This document shows, in pieces, positions 17,883-26,196 of a DNA stretch of 64,000 nucleotides. The DNA comes from an uncultured Erythrobacter sp. (GTDB taxonomy: Bacteria > Pseudomonadota > Alphaproteobacteria > Sphingomonadales > Sphingomonadaceae). The stretch lies in contig NZ_CANLMB010000001.1 of the NCBI RefSeq assembly GCF_947492365.1, positions 992,001-1,056,000 on the forward strand, written 5' to 3'. The first letter of the stretch is position 1, and each line of letters starts with the position of its first letter. The translations under genes were made by a program, and so were the position numbers. The notes beneath the pieces are model-generated. The model ran no database searches. It was not told the origin of the DNA and saw only the letters and a program-made list of their open reading frames with translations.

Positions 17883-18802
17883 GCGGCTTCGTCCTGCGAG
17901 GGAGTGATCTGGCAAAGTTCTACCGCACGCAGCGCTTCCCGATGGGCGATCTGGTCCATCCGGCCCCAGCGGAATTCGTGCACAAGATCGTGGAGTTTGC
18001 CCGCCATTTTTTCTAGGCCAGTATAATGCCGGAATTTCGAGCGCAGCGGCGCATTGGCGACACGTGGCTGGCCGGGATCGACCTCCCACGGATGGAAGTA
18101 GAAGACAGCGGGACGCCCTTCGTCGCGGTTAACCTGACGGATCGCCCAGCGCGAGAATGCATAAGGCAAGACGCGAAAGAAGCCCCCACCACCGGCGGCC
18201 ACGCGGCGACCGCCAAGCAAGGCAGTCGTCACCGGAATTTCAACCAGTTGCGAGCCAGAAATTGGGCGAAAGGCAAAGCGCGGCGCGTCAGGCCAGCCAT
18301 AATGGTCATGCGCAACCGGAGCGACGCTGGAGGAATAGGCATATTCTCCCGCAGCCAGCTCCTCGAATGCCCACGGGGTGCGTTGGTCGATGGAAAAGCT
18401 CGGCGCGCGATATCCGGTTACGCGCTGTCCGGTGCAGTCTTCGAGGATTTTGCGCGCGCGCTTGATGTCTGCAGCGAAGCTCTTGCGGTCAAAAGTGAAG
18501 ACGCGGGCATGGTCATAGCCGTGGCTGGCGACTTCGTGCCCGGCTTCGGCGATACGGCGGATCAATGCAGGATGGCGCTCAGCCACCCAGCCCAAAGTGA
18601 AGAAGGTGCCACTGACACCAGCTTCAGCGAACAGGTCGAGGATGCGCGAAACATTGTCTTCCACGCGCGTGGCAATGGAGTCCCAGTCGCCGCGCTCGAT
18701 CACATTCTCGAACGCACCGACCTGAAACCAGTCCTCGACATCGACCGACAGGCCGTTGACGACGCGTGTATCAGTATTGGGAAAGGGGCTCTGTGCATTC
18801 AT
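17879..18802 (-). CDS. XrtA-system polysaccharide deacetylase
   Basis: A 307-residue NodB-type deacetylase with a C-terminal DUF3473-like region. It should remove N-acetyl groups from the exopolysaccharide. Metal and catalytic residues are visible: the Asp pair in SVDVEDWFQ (residues 19-27), the His pair in SHGYDHARV (about 93-101), TGYRAPSFSI near 128, and a late His in FYFHPWEVDP near 246. There is no signal peptide, unlike periplasmic PgaB, so it may act on precursors at the cytoplasmic face; this is inferred. The gene lies 2 bases downstream of the ExeA-type ATPase gene and overlaps the next gene by 4 bases. Confidence 0.9.
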   Translation of the reverse strand: MNAQSPFPNTDTRVVNGLSVDVEDWFQVGAFENVIERGDWDSIATRVEDNVSRILDLFAEAGVSGTFFTLGWVAERHPALIRRIAEAGHEVASHGYDHARVFTFDRKSFAADIKRARKILEDCTGQRVTGYRAPSFSIDQRTPWAFEELAAGEYAYSSSVAPVAHDHYGWPDAPRFAFRPISGSQLVEIPVTTALLGGRRVAAGGGGFFRVLPYAFSRWAIRQVNRDEGRPAVFYFHPWEVDPGQPRVANAPLRSKFRHYTGLEKMAGKLHDLVHEFRWGRMDQIAHREALRAVELCQITPSQDEAA

Positions 18803-18804
18803 GC

Positions 18805-19971
18805 TCAGGCCGCCTCGCGCGAATTGTCGTCCTCAAGCCATTCGATCAGCATGGTCAGCACGTGGCGGAAGCTGCGCTCTTGCTCTTCGAGCCGCGATTC
18901 GATCCGGCCGAGCGCTTCACCAAGCTCGTCTTCACCAGCGCCATAACGGTCTTCGGCAACGGGTTCGCAGCCTGCAGCTTGCAGTTCGCTGATGGCGGCT
19001 TGCAGCTCGGCCGTGCGTTCATCTCGTTCGGCCAGCAAAGCGGCTACTTCAGTAGCGGGAACACTGCCGATGTCTCGTTCGGTTGCGGCCACTGCGACAG
19101 CTGCGGGCGCTTCGGGTTCGATGCTCAGCGCGCCTGCTTCCTCACGCGAGCCACGCGACTGGTCGGCGCTCATCTCTGCCATCACGACGTCGAGCATCGC
19201 GGTGGTGATCCGGTCCTGCTCTTCGATTGCTCCTAGCAGCATCAGGCGGTTCATTACCTGGTTTACCCGGCGCGGAATACCGCCCGTCGCGGTGTAGAGC
19301 GCGGGCAGCAACCCTTCTTCAAAGATTGGGCGACCGTCCCAGCCTACATGACCAAGCCGGTGGTTGATGTAGTCCTCAACTTCGTCCTCATCGAGCGCCT
19401 CGAGATGATGCGATGCAATGATCCGCTGACGCAGCTGATCGAGGTCAGGATGATGCGCGAGCGTGCGGCGAAACTCAGGCTGGCCGAGCAACAGGCTCTG
19501 CAGGAGCGGGTGCGATCCGAGCTGGAAGTTAGACAGCATCCGCAGCTCTTCAAGCGCGGTGAATTCAAGGTTTTGGCACTCGTCGACCACCAGCAGGCAG
19601 CGGCGCCCTTCGCGTGCTTCTTCCTGAAGGAAACGCTCGATAGCGCCCAGTGCGGTTGCCTTATCTTTGCCTTCGATCTCGATGCCAAAGCTTTGCGCGA
19701 CCACATGGATCAGCTCTTCACCGTCGAGCGCCGAGGTAACGACCTGCGCAACCGTCAGCTCCTCTGGATTGATCCGCTGCATCAGATGCGCAACCAGCGT
19801 GGACTTACCCGCACCAACTTCGCCGGTGATGACGATGAAGCCCTCACCCTGATTTAGGCCGTATCCAAGATAGCTCATCGCCTTCTTGTGACTGCCACTT
19901 TCAAAGTAGAAATCGGGATCGGGCGTCAGCTGGAATGGTCGTCCGCTCAAGCCATAATATTGATCGTACAT
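18805..19971 (-). CDS. XrtA/PEP-CTERM system-associated ATPase (ExeA/GspA-like)
   Basis: A 388-residue AAA+ ATPase. MYDQYYGLSGRPFQLTPDP begins the family-typical N-terminus. Walker A is TGEVGAGKSTL (about residue 47) and Walker B is LLVVDECQNL (about 123), followed by the ExeA-like QLGSHPLLQSLLLGQPEFR (partly shown). The Walker domain is followed by a Glu/Ala-rich, probably coiled-coil tail from about residue 275. The start is the ATG at 19971, behind GAGGACGAT; a long upstream extension overlaps the outer-membrane protein gene and is unsupported. It matches TIGR03015. It probably energises or organises export or sorting; the exact role is unknown. Confidence 0.9.
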   Translation of the reverse strand: MYDQYYGLSGRPFQLTPDPDFYFESGSHKKAMSYLGYGLNQGEGFIVITGEVGAGKSTLVAHLMQRINPEELTVAQVVTSALDGEELIHVVAQSFGIEIEGKDKATALGAIERFLQEEAREGRRCLLVVDECQNLEFTALEELRMLSNFQLGSHPLLQSLLLGQPEFRRTLAHHPDLDQLRQRIIASHHLEALDEDEVEDYINHRLGHVGWDGRPIFEEGLLPALYTATGGIPRRVNQVMNRLMLLGAIEEQDRITTAMLDVVMAEMSADQSRGSREEAGALSIEPEAPAAVAVAATERDIGSVPATEVAALLAERDERTAELQAAISELQAAGCEPVAEDRYGAGEDELGEALGRIESRLEEQERSFRHVLTMLIEWLEDDNSREAA

Positions 19972-19993
19972 ATCGTCCTCGTCCCCCCAGGGA

Positions 19994-21604
19994 TCAAAAA
20001 TCGTAGCGCAGGCCAAGCAGCGCGGTTGCGGTTGCGAAATCTTCAGCGGAAAAATCGCTTTCGAAGTAATCAACCGCCAGAGCTGCACGGGCCGAGAGTT
20101 TGTCGGTGATCGAACGGCTGTAAGCCGCCGACGCACCAAATGCGGTAAGGTCACCATCGGTGTTGCCCGCATCGAACCAGTTAACATAGGCGTTGGTTTG
20201 CAACTGGGCGCTGCGGCCCAGCTGGCGGCTTAGCGACCCGGTGATGTAATAGCTTTCATCAGTCACACCGTCGGCGGCTTCGAGCGCGCTTCCGGCTGCG
20301 GCGATAAAGGTACGGCGGTCATATCCAGCCCCAATCGCTGCATTCAGGCGGCCAATGCGGCGCTGGTAGCTTGCATTCACACCGCGACCGCGGAAAGCAG
20401 CTGATCGAACCGAGCCAAGCGAGCTGATAAGTCCGCTGCCTTCGCCGCCCGAAACCAGACCGCTAAAGTCGCCTGACACCGGATTGCGCGAAGCGACGAA
20501 GTCGCTCGAAAGGCTCGCCAGCGAGTTGTTGAGCGCGCCGCCAAGACCCGAGATGCTGTCATAAGCTGAGATGTTCAGCGCGCTGCGAGCGTCAGGCACA
20601 TAGGTAAAGCTGCCGTAATAGGTCGTCGAATCGTAGCGCTCGCCAATACTCGCCTGAAGCGACGTGCGCGAGCTAGGCCGCCAAAGCACGCCAACATCCC
20701 ACAGCAATCCATCGACATCGAATGCGATGAGGCGGTCCGACGCGCTGTCCGTAACAAGACGGCCATCTGCGCCAATCACCGGATCGCCATTGACATCGCG
20801 CAAGGCATCACGGCTCGACACTTCAACATCTTCATAACCGACACCGCCGACAACCGCGAAAGAGGGGCTTAGAGGCACGGTTACATCGCCGCGCACGTAA
20901 GTGTCGCGCACGCGTTGATCGAGGTTGGAGATATCTTCCTGATAAGCGCCCGCAGTCACCGCAAGGCCCACTGGAAGAATATCGCCGGGACGTGTCCCTG
21001 CGCGCACCTGTCCGGAATAGGTCACGCTGTCATCGAACACGTCAACAGGATCACCATTGGCGTCGATCACGGCGTCACTCGCCTCAAACCGGTTATAGCC
21101 GACCCGCGCGTTGGCGGTGACTTCGACCGCCCCGACATTGGTTGCCAAGGTTGGTCCGGCGTAGAACGCATAAGTCTGGCTGGTCGCATCTGCGCTGACC
21201 AGCGGGTTGGGAGAGACCCCTCCACCCCCGTCAACGCGTGCGCGGCTTGCCAGCGCGCCTGCTTCCAGATTGAGCGTTTGGGGGATCACTGAGACATAAC
21301 CGCGCGCGATGCCGCTCACGGTATCGGTATCGACGGCGTCACCAAAACCAATGTTGCGCTCATAACGGACCGAGACCGAGGCCCCGCTATTGCGACCTTG
21401 AGCATTCACATCGACGCCTGCTGCAACTTGAGTAAAGGTCAAAACCTCGTCCCCGGGGGTCAGCTCGGCAGAGAGCACTTGGCTCACCTCGATATAGGGT
21501 CCAACCGTGATCCTGCGATCATCGCCTTGCTCTTGCGCATTGGCAGGCGTCGCAACTGCGAAGGCTGCGGAGCCGAAAATCAGCGTCTTCGTATGGAAGC
21601 GCAT
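19994..21604 (-). CDS. XrtA/PEP-CTERM-associated outer-membrane beta-barrel protein (TIGR03016-like)
   Basis: A 536-residue secreted protein. The signal peptide (residues 1-24, cut after PANA) is followed by many amphipathic strands. The chain ends in LLGLRYDF, the terminal aromatic expected of a BAM-inserted barrel. The start is the second of two ATGs (21604), as the GGAGG site lies 7 bases from it and directly abuts the first. It sits 2 bases after the autokinase gene. It is a candidate outer-membrane channel or scaffold for polysaccharide secretion, complementing the export lipoprotein encoded upstream. Function by context only. Confidence 0.85.
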   Translation of the reverse strand: MRFHTKTLIFGSAAFAVATPANAQEQGDDRRITVGPYIEVSQVLSAELTPGDEVLTFTQVAAGVDVNAQGRNSGASVSVRYERNIGFGDAVDTDTVSGIARGYVSVIPQTLNLEAGALASRARVDGGGGVSPNPLVSADATSQTYAFYAGPTLATNVGAVEVTANARVGYNRFEASDAVIDANGDPVDVFDDSVTYSGQVRAGTRPGDILPVGLAVTAGAYQEDISNLDQRVRDTYVRGDVTVPLSPSFAVVGGVGYEDVEVSSRDALRDVNGDPVIGADGRLVTDSASDRLIAFDVDGLLWDVGVLWRPSSRTSLQASIGERYDSTTYYGSFTYVPDARSALNISAYDSISGLGGALNNSLASLSSDFVASRNPVSGDFSGLVSGGEGSGLISSLGSVRSAAFRGRGVNASYQRRIGRLNAAIGAGYDRRTFIAAAGSALEAADGVTDESYYITGSLSRQLGRSAQLQTNAYVNWFDAGNTDGDLTAFGASAAYSRSITDKLSARAALAVDYFESDFSAEDFATATALLGLRYDF

Positions 21605-21606
21605 GG

Positions 21607-22599
21607 TCATTCCTCCCTTTCGCCATAGTCGCCAAAACGGCGGCCAGACGGGCTGAATTGCGCTGCGTTAAGCAGCAGTTTGATATCGGGACAGGCTGAC
21701 AGCAATTGGCGGGCGTCTTCGAGCGCGGCACGGCCAGTTTGATCCGCGCGCACAACCAGTAATGCCTGACCGACATAGGCAGCCAATTCGGCAGCAGGCG
21801 ATGCGGCCAAGGCAGGCGGCGTATCGAAGATCACGAAACGATTGGGAGCGCTGCGGGTAAGTCTATCGAGCACTTCGGCGGTGCGCGTGCTTGTCAGGTT
21901 TTCGGAATCGCGCGACGTGCTGGTGCCCGCCTGCATTATGAAAAGCCCGTCAATATCGGTCGGCGAGACAAGGTCCTCCGGCAGGATTCTGCTGTCGGAC
22001 AATGCGTCCATCAGGCCTTCCCCGGTCTCGATCCCGAGGCGGCGAGCGACTGAAGGATTGAGCAGATCGGCATCGACCAGCACCACTTCGACATCGCGTT
22101 CAGCAGCGAGCGCAATGGCCAGATTGGTCGCACAATAGGTCTTACCCTCGCCCGGATGGGGTGAGCAGACCAGGATGCGGCGTGCGGTCGGATCAGAGCT
22201 TGCACGCGCATCGGCTAGCAATTCGCGCTTCACGATCCGGAATTCCTCGAGAAGGCCCGTCACCGGATCCTCGGGAACGATCAGGCCTGCATCGTGGAGC
22301 AGTTCTCGGTCAATCTCCAAACGCGGACCGCGAAGTGTAACTGCGGGCTCCGCAGTAGGCTCAGGAGCTGCTTGAGGTGCAACGGGTTTATCGACCTGTT
22401 CTGACGCAGCGACACGGCTAGGAGCCACTGAGGCAGGTGCCGATTGCGGCTTCGCCCTTGCGGCGGGCTTGCGCGCTAGCGGTAGATTGCGCGGCACCGA
22501 TGCGCCGCCCAGCCTGTCGAGCCCGAATGCCTGATCGGCACGCTCGAACAGGGAGCCTGGCTTTGCGCCCTTGCGATTGATTTTGCTTTGCTCGGTCAT
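21607..22599 (-). CDS. XrtA-associated tyrosine-autokinase-like ATPase (CpsD/CapB family)
   Basis: A 330-residue cytoplasmic BY-kinase-like protein that would pair with the chain-length determinant encoded just upstream. Walker A is PHPGEGKTYCATNLA (about residue 170), Walker A' is VVLVDADLLNPSV, and Walker B is VIFDTPPAL. The N-terminal 90 residues are low-complexity, Pro/Ala-rich. The start is the ATG at 22599 with GAGGGGGA before it. Notably the C-terminus (GRRFGDYGEREE) carries a single tyrosine instead of the Tyr cluster normally phosphorylated in this family, so regulation may differ. It lies 10 bases after the chain-length gene. Confidence 0.88.
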   Translation of the reverse strand: MTEQSKINRKGAKPGSLFERADQAFGLDRLGGASVPRNLPLARKPAARAKPQSAPASVAPSRVAASEQVDKPVAPQAAPEPTAEPAVTLRGPRLEIDRELLHDAGLIVPEDPVTGLLEEFRIVKRELLADARASSDPTARRILVCSPHPGEGKTYCATNLAIALAAERDVEVVLVDADLLNPSVARRLGIETGEGLMDALSDSRILPEDLVSPTDIDGLFIMQAGTSTSRDSENLTSTRTAEVLDRLTRSAPNRFVIFDTPPALAASPAAELAAYVGQALLVVRADQTGRAALEDARQLLSACPDIKLLLNAAQFSPSGRRFGDYGEREE

Positions 22600-22609
22600 T
22601 GCATCCCCC

Positions 22610-24133
22610 TCACGCAATCGTTCCGACCGAGACGATCTCGATCGCAAGAAGGATTACCAAGACGCCGAAAAGGCCCGCGCAGCCTCCGACAAATTGCTTG
22701 AACCGTTTGCGCCGCAGTTCCTTCGCGGTTTCGGACACGGTAAGAGAGATTGACCCGATCACCGGCAGCCCCATCGACTTTTCGAGCTTCTGTGGAGTCG
22801 CGTAGCTAGAACGAAGCTGCGAAAGCACATAAGCAACCCCTGCCCCGGCGGCGATGCCGGCGAACAGCACTCCCAAGAGGAGTAAGGGGCGATTGGGAGC
22901 AGCAGGCGATTGTGGGACCACAGGAGGGTCAACCAGATCGAATTTGAACTGGCTCGTCTCGTCGATCACATCGCCGCGCGTGCGCAGTTTCTCACGATCC
23001 TCGAGCAGCCGTTCGTAATTGGTCCGCAGCACATCATAGTCACGGCTGATCCGGTTCGCTTCCGCGGCAACCGCAGGTTCGGAGGCCTGACTTGCCGCGA
23101 GTGAAGCCAGCATCGACTGGATCGCAGCACGGCGGGCCTGAAGCGATTCCACGCTGGCCTGACGGTCAGCCCGAAGAGCGAGCAGCGATGAATAGGTTGG
23201 ATTGGGCGTACCCGAGGCCTGACCTGTCCCTTCTGCTGCGACCTGGCGCGCGAGCAGATCTACCTGACGGCGCGTCGATACAACATCGGGGTGCTCATCA
23301 GTCAAACCGCGCGAACGCAAGCTTGCGAGCTGTGATTGCGCCTGAAGCAACGCACCGCGCGGACCGACATCGCCAGAACCGCCGGCAACTGTACGAGGCG
23401 TGTTGGCGAGCTGGCCGTTAAGCGACACCAACGCGCTTTCAGCGGCAGCAAGATCGGCTTCAATGTCGCGCAGTTCGGTGCGAGCGTTTTGCACACGTGT
23501 CGTAAGCGCCGCGGGACCGCCGATCAGATCGGGATATTGTGCTTCAAACGCCAGGCGGCGCTCTTCAGCGGATTCGAGTTCGAGTTTGCGTTCATCAAGT
23601 TGTTCGTTGAGATCGGCGATCGCGCTGCTGATCTCTGCTCGGCCGCCGGAAATGTGCTCTTCGCGGAAGATGTCGAGCAGCTTCTGCACGACATTGCGCG
23701 CCAGAACGGCGTTTTCCGGATCGCTCAACCCGCCCACGCCTACTTCGGCCGTGATCGAAAAGAGGTTATCCTCTTCACTTTCGACCCGCACGTTCTCGGC
23801 GAGGCGCGCAATCGCGGAATCCATCTCGGACCGGCCGGTGATTTCTTCACCCAGCTTGGTCGAAGTGATGACTTTTTCCAGATTGACCGAACTGAGCAGG
23901 GTTTGGCGAACCTTGGTGATTTCTTCTTGTCCGTTGCCCGCAATGCCCAGCTGGTCAGACAGCACATCGTCGGTATCGACATAGATGCGCGCTCTGGATT
24001 CGTAGGTGTTGGGGATCATGGCAACGACCAGCCAACCCAGCAGGCACACGCCCCACGTCACCGCCAGCGCAAGCCAGCGGCGATGCCAGACCGAATAGAG
24101 CGCTGTGCGCAGTTCTTCGAAGATCTCGTTCAT
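22610..24133 (-). CDS. XrtA-system polysaccharide chain-length determinant (Wzz/GumC-like)
   Basis: A 507-residue polysaccharide co-polymerase. The first membrane helix is at about residues 20-38 and is followed by a Wzz-type domain (NTYESRARIYVDTDDVL). Long coiled-coil segments run from about 170 to 380. The Pro-rich VDPPVVPQSPAAPNRP precedes the second helix (about 420-443), as usual for the family. A third hydrophobic stretch closes the chain (about 480-504). It should set chain length and connect the inner-membrane polymerase with the export lipoprotein. It lies 16 bases after the export gene in the same operon. Confidence 0.92.
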   Translation of the reverse strand: MNEIFEELRTALYSVWHRRWLALAVTWGVCLLGWLVVAMIPNTYESRARIYVDTDDVLSDQLGIAGNGQEEITKVRQTLLSSVNLEKVITSTKLGEEITGRSEMDSAIARLAENVRVESEEDNLFSITAEVGVGGLSDPENAVLARNVVQKLLDIFREEHISGGRAEISSAIADLNEQLDERKLELESAEERRLAFEAQYPDLIGGPAALTTRVQNARTELRDIEADLAAAESALVSLNGQLANTPRTVAGGSGDVGPRGALLQAQSQLASLRSRGLTDEHPDVVSTRRQVDLLARQVAAEGTGQASGTPNPTYSSLLALRADRQASVESLQARRAAIQSMLASLAASQASEPAVAAEANRISRDYDVLRTNYERLLEDREKLRTRGDVIDETSQFKFDLVDPPVVPQSPAAPNRPLLLLGVLFAGIAAGAGVAYVLSQLRSSYATPQKLEKSMGLPVIGSISLTVSETAKELRRKRFKQFVGGCAGLFGVLVILLAIEIVSVGTIA

Positions 24134-24149
24134 ATGTCAGCCACGCGCC

Positions 24150-24791
24150 TTAGAAACGGCTCTCCGGAATGATGATTGTGTCGCCCGGGCGCAGCATTAC
24201 ATTGGCGCTGCTGTCACCGCGCTTGAGCAGATCGGAGAGACGCAGGCGATATTCCACCTGCTCTCCGGTTGTGCGGTTGATGCGCAGCAATTTTGCGCGG
24301 TTGCCCGCAGCAAATTCGCCCAGTCCGCCCACCGCGATCATCGCGTCGAGCACAGTCATGTTCGCACGGTAAGGCAAGCTTGCGGGCTGCTCGGTCGAGC
24401 CAACCACCCGGATTTGCTGGTCGAATGTAGAATTGAACTCGCTCACGATCACCGAGACAATAGGCTGCTCGATGTAACGAACCAGTTCGTCGTGAATATC
24501 GTTCTGCAGCTGGGTCGCGGTCTTGCCGACAGCGGGCATGTCACGCACCAGCGGAATGGTGATCCGTCCATCGGGGCGGACCTGGATGTTCTCAGCGCTC
24601 AATTCAGGATTGCGCCAGACATGGATGGTCAGCTGATCGAGCGGGCCAATGATGTACTCCTCGCTCGGCGCGTTCTGTTCGCCCGCATAGCTTGCAGAAG
24701 GCAGTTCAGCACCGCTACCCGCACAGGAGGCTAGAGTGACGCTTGCAAAAGCAATTCCCGTAAGCCGGGCGAGTGACAGCGAGTTAAACAT
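24150..24791 (-). CDS. XrtA/PEP-CTERM-system exopolysaccharide export lipoprotein (Wza-like)
   Basis: A 213-residue outer-membrane export protein. The lipoprotein signal ends in LASC (Cys23). A Poly_export domain follows (EYIIGPLDQLTIHVWRNPELS) and then an SLBB-like segment (FDQQIRVVGSTEQPASLPYR). It is shorter than E. coli Wza and lacks the C-terminal pore helix, as do other members of the XrtA-associated family. It is the first gene of the long minus-strand operon that ends with the amidotransferase (and possibly the rpfF-like gene). Confidence 0.9.
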   Translation of the reverse strand: MFNSLSLARLTGIAFASVTLASCAGSGAELPSASYAGEQNAPSEEYIIGPLDQLTIHVWRNPELSAENIQVRPDGRITIPLVRDMPAVGKTATQLQNDIHDELVRYIEQPIVSVIVSEFNSTFDQQIRVVGSTEQPASLPYRANMTVLDAMIAVGGLGEFAAGNRAKLLRINRTTGEQVEYRLRLSDLLKRGDSSANVMLRPGDTIIIPESRF

Positions 24792-24963
24792 CGATACGTA
24801 TCCTTGGTCAGGTGAACGGACCAGGATGGACGCGCAGGAGCTACCTGCACAAACCGGGTCCGTGAATGACCCGCAGTTTCTCGCTGATAATGGTGAACAT
24901 AATGTTAGTGATACCGACTCGAATGCAGCCCTATCCCGTTTCGGGACAGTGTCTTACCAAAGC
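24792..24963. promoter_or_regulatory. Promoter region of the exopolysaccharide operon
   Basis: A 172-base gap upstream of the export lipoprotein gene and downstream of the PLP decarboxylase gene (both minus strand). It holds a small hairpin, TCCCG-TTT-CGGGA at 24934-24946, close to the decarboxylase stop; without a T-run its role as a terminator is uncertain. I could not find a convincing sigma-54 or sigma-70 promoter by eye. Confidence 0.35.
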
Positions 24964-26196
24964 CTAAACAAGCAGCTCAGTAGCTGCCCCGTGCCCCAGA
25001 AACGCCGACGGGGATGCGGTGGCGCCATAGGCACCCGCGCAGAACACCGCGACGATATCGCCAACATCGGCAGCTGGTAGCAGAGCCGCATCAGCAAGCC
25101 GGTCTAACGGCGTGCAAAGGCAGCCCACAACGTTAACCACATCCTGTGCTTCGCCTGAGTAGTTGGACGCGATCGCGACTGGATAATTACGCCTGACGAC
25201 GGTTCCGAAATTGCCCGATGCAGCGAGCTGGTGGTGAAGGCCCCCATCAGTGACGAGATATGTGGTGCCATGGCTCACCTTCTTGTCGATCACGCGGCAA
25301 AGATAGACCCCTGCCTCACCAACCAGATACCGGCCGAGTTCTACGCATAATTGCGTATCATCGAAGCTGTCCGGGAGATTATCGACCATGCGCTCAAGCG
25401 CACTGCCCACGGCGCCCAAATCCAACGGCTCGTCGCCCGGAAAATAGGGAATGCCAAAACCGCCTCCCATATTGAGCTTGGGCAGCGGCTCTCCAATATC
25501 GCCGGACAGTTTCTCAGCCAGTTTCAGCACGTTGCTCTGCGTTTCCGAGATGGCTTCGGCACTCAGAGCCTGGCTACCTGTGAAGATATGAAGGCCGCGC
25601 CAATCAGCTCCTTCATTGATGATCGAGCGCGCCAATGCGGGCACACGTTCGGCGTCGACGCCAAAAGGTTTTGCACCTCCGCCCATCTTCATCCCCGAGC
25701 CTTTAAGCTCGAAATCAGGGTTAACCCGTATCGCAATGCGCGGCGTCTTACCGATCCGCTGTCCAATATGGAGCGAGCGCGCCGCTTCTCCTTCGGATTC
25801 GCAGTTGAGCGTGACGCCCGCAGAAATCGCGGCTTCCAATTCTTCATCGCGCTTACCCGGCCCCGCAAAACTCACCCGAGTCGGATCAATTCTTTGCGCT
25901 TGCACCATCGCCAGTTCGCCCGAGGAGGCGATGTCAAACCCGTCCACCAGCGGCTCCATATGCGCGATCACATCAGGGTGCGGGTTGGCTTTGACCGCGT
26001 AATTGATCCCGACACGCTTAGGCAGAGCGGCGCGCAATTCGGCCATGCGTCGATCCAGATGCGTACGCGAATAGACGAACAGCGGCGTGCTTCGAGCAGA
26101 TGCGACCAGATCGCTTGCGGTCCGCCCCCCAATCGCTAGCTCACCGTCGAGCGCATCGTAACCTGCGGGAATGGGGCCAAGTGCCTTGGTCTTCAT
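24964..26196 (-). CDS. PLP-dependent decarboxylase, exosortase A system-associated
   Basis: A 410-residue fold-III PLP enzyme related to diaminopimelate and ornithine decarboxylases. The PLP lysine sits in YAVKANPHPDV (about residue 66). GGGFGIPYFPGDEP near 244 and CVELGRYLVGEAG near 286 are family motifs, and VVGCLCTPLDRLAD near 357 carries the active-site Cys/Asp. It matches TIGR03099. Its start overlaps the acyl ligase stop (ATGA), so the pair is translationally coupled. It probably supplies a decarboxylated amino compound; the substrate is unknown. Confidence 0.9.
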   Translation of the reverse strand: MKTKALGPIPAGYDALDGELAIGGRTASDLVASARSTPLFVYSRTHLDRRMAELRAALPKRVGINYAVKANPHPDVIAHMEPLVDGFDIASSGELAMVQAQRIDPTRVSFAGPGKRDEELEAAISAGVTLNCESEGEAARSLHIGQRIGKTPRIAIRVNPDFELKGSGMKMGGGAKPFGVDAERVPALARSIINEGADWRGLHIFTGSQALSAEAISETQSNVLKLAEKLSGDIGEPLPKLNMGGGFGIPYFPGDEPLDLGAVGSALERMVDNLPDSFDDTQLCVELGRYLVGEAGVYLCRVIDKKVSHGTTYLVTDGGLHHQLAASGNFGTVVRRNYPVAIASNYSGEAQDVVNVVGCLCTPLDRLADAALLPAADVGDIVAVFCAGAYGATASPSAFLGHGAATELLV

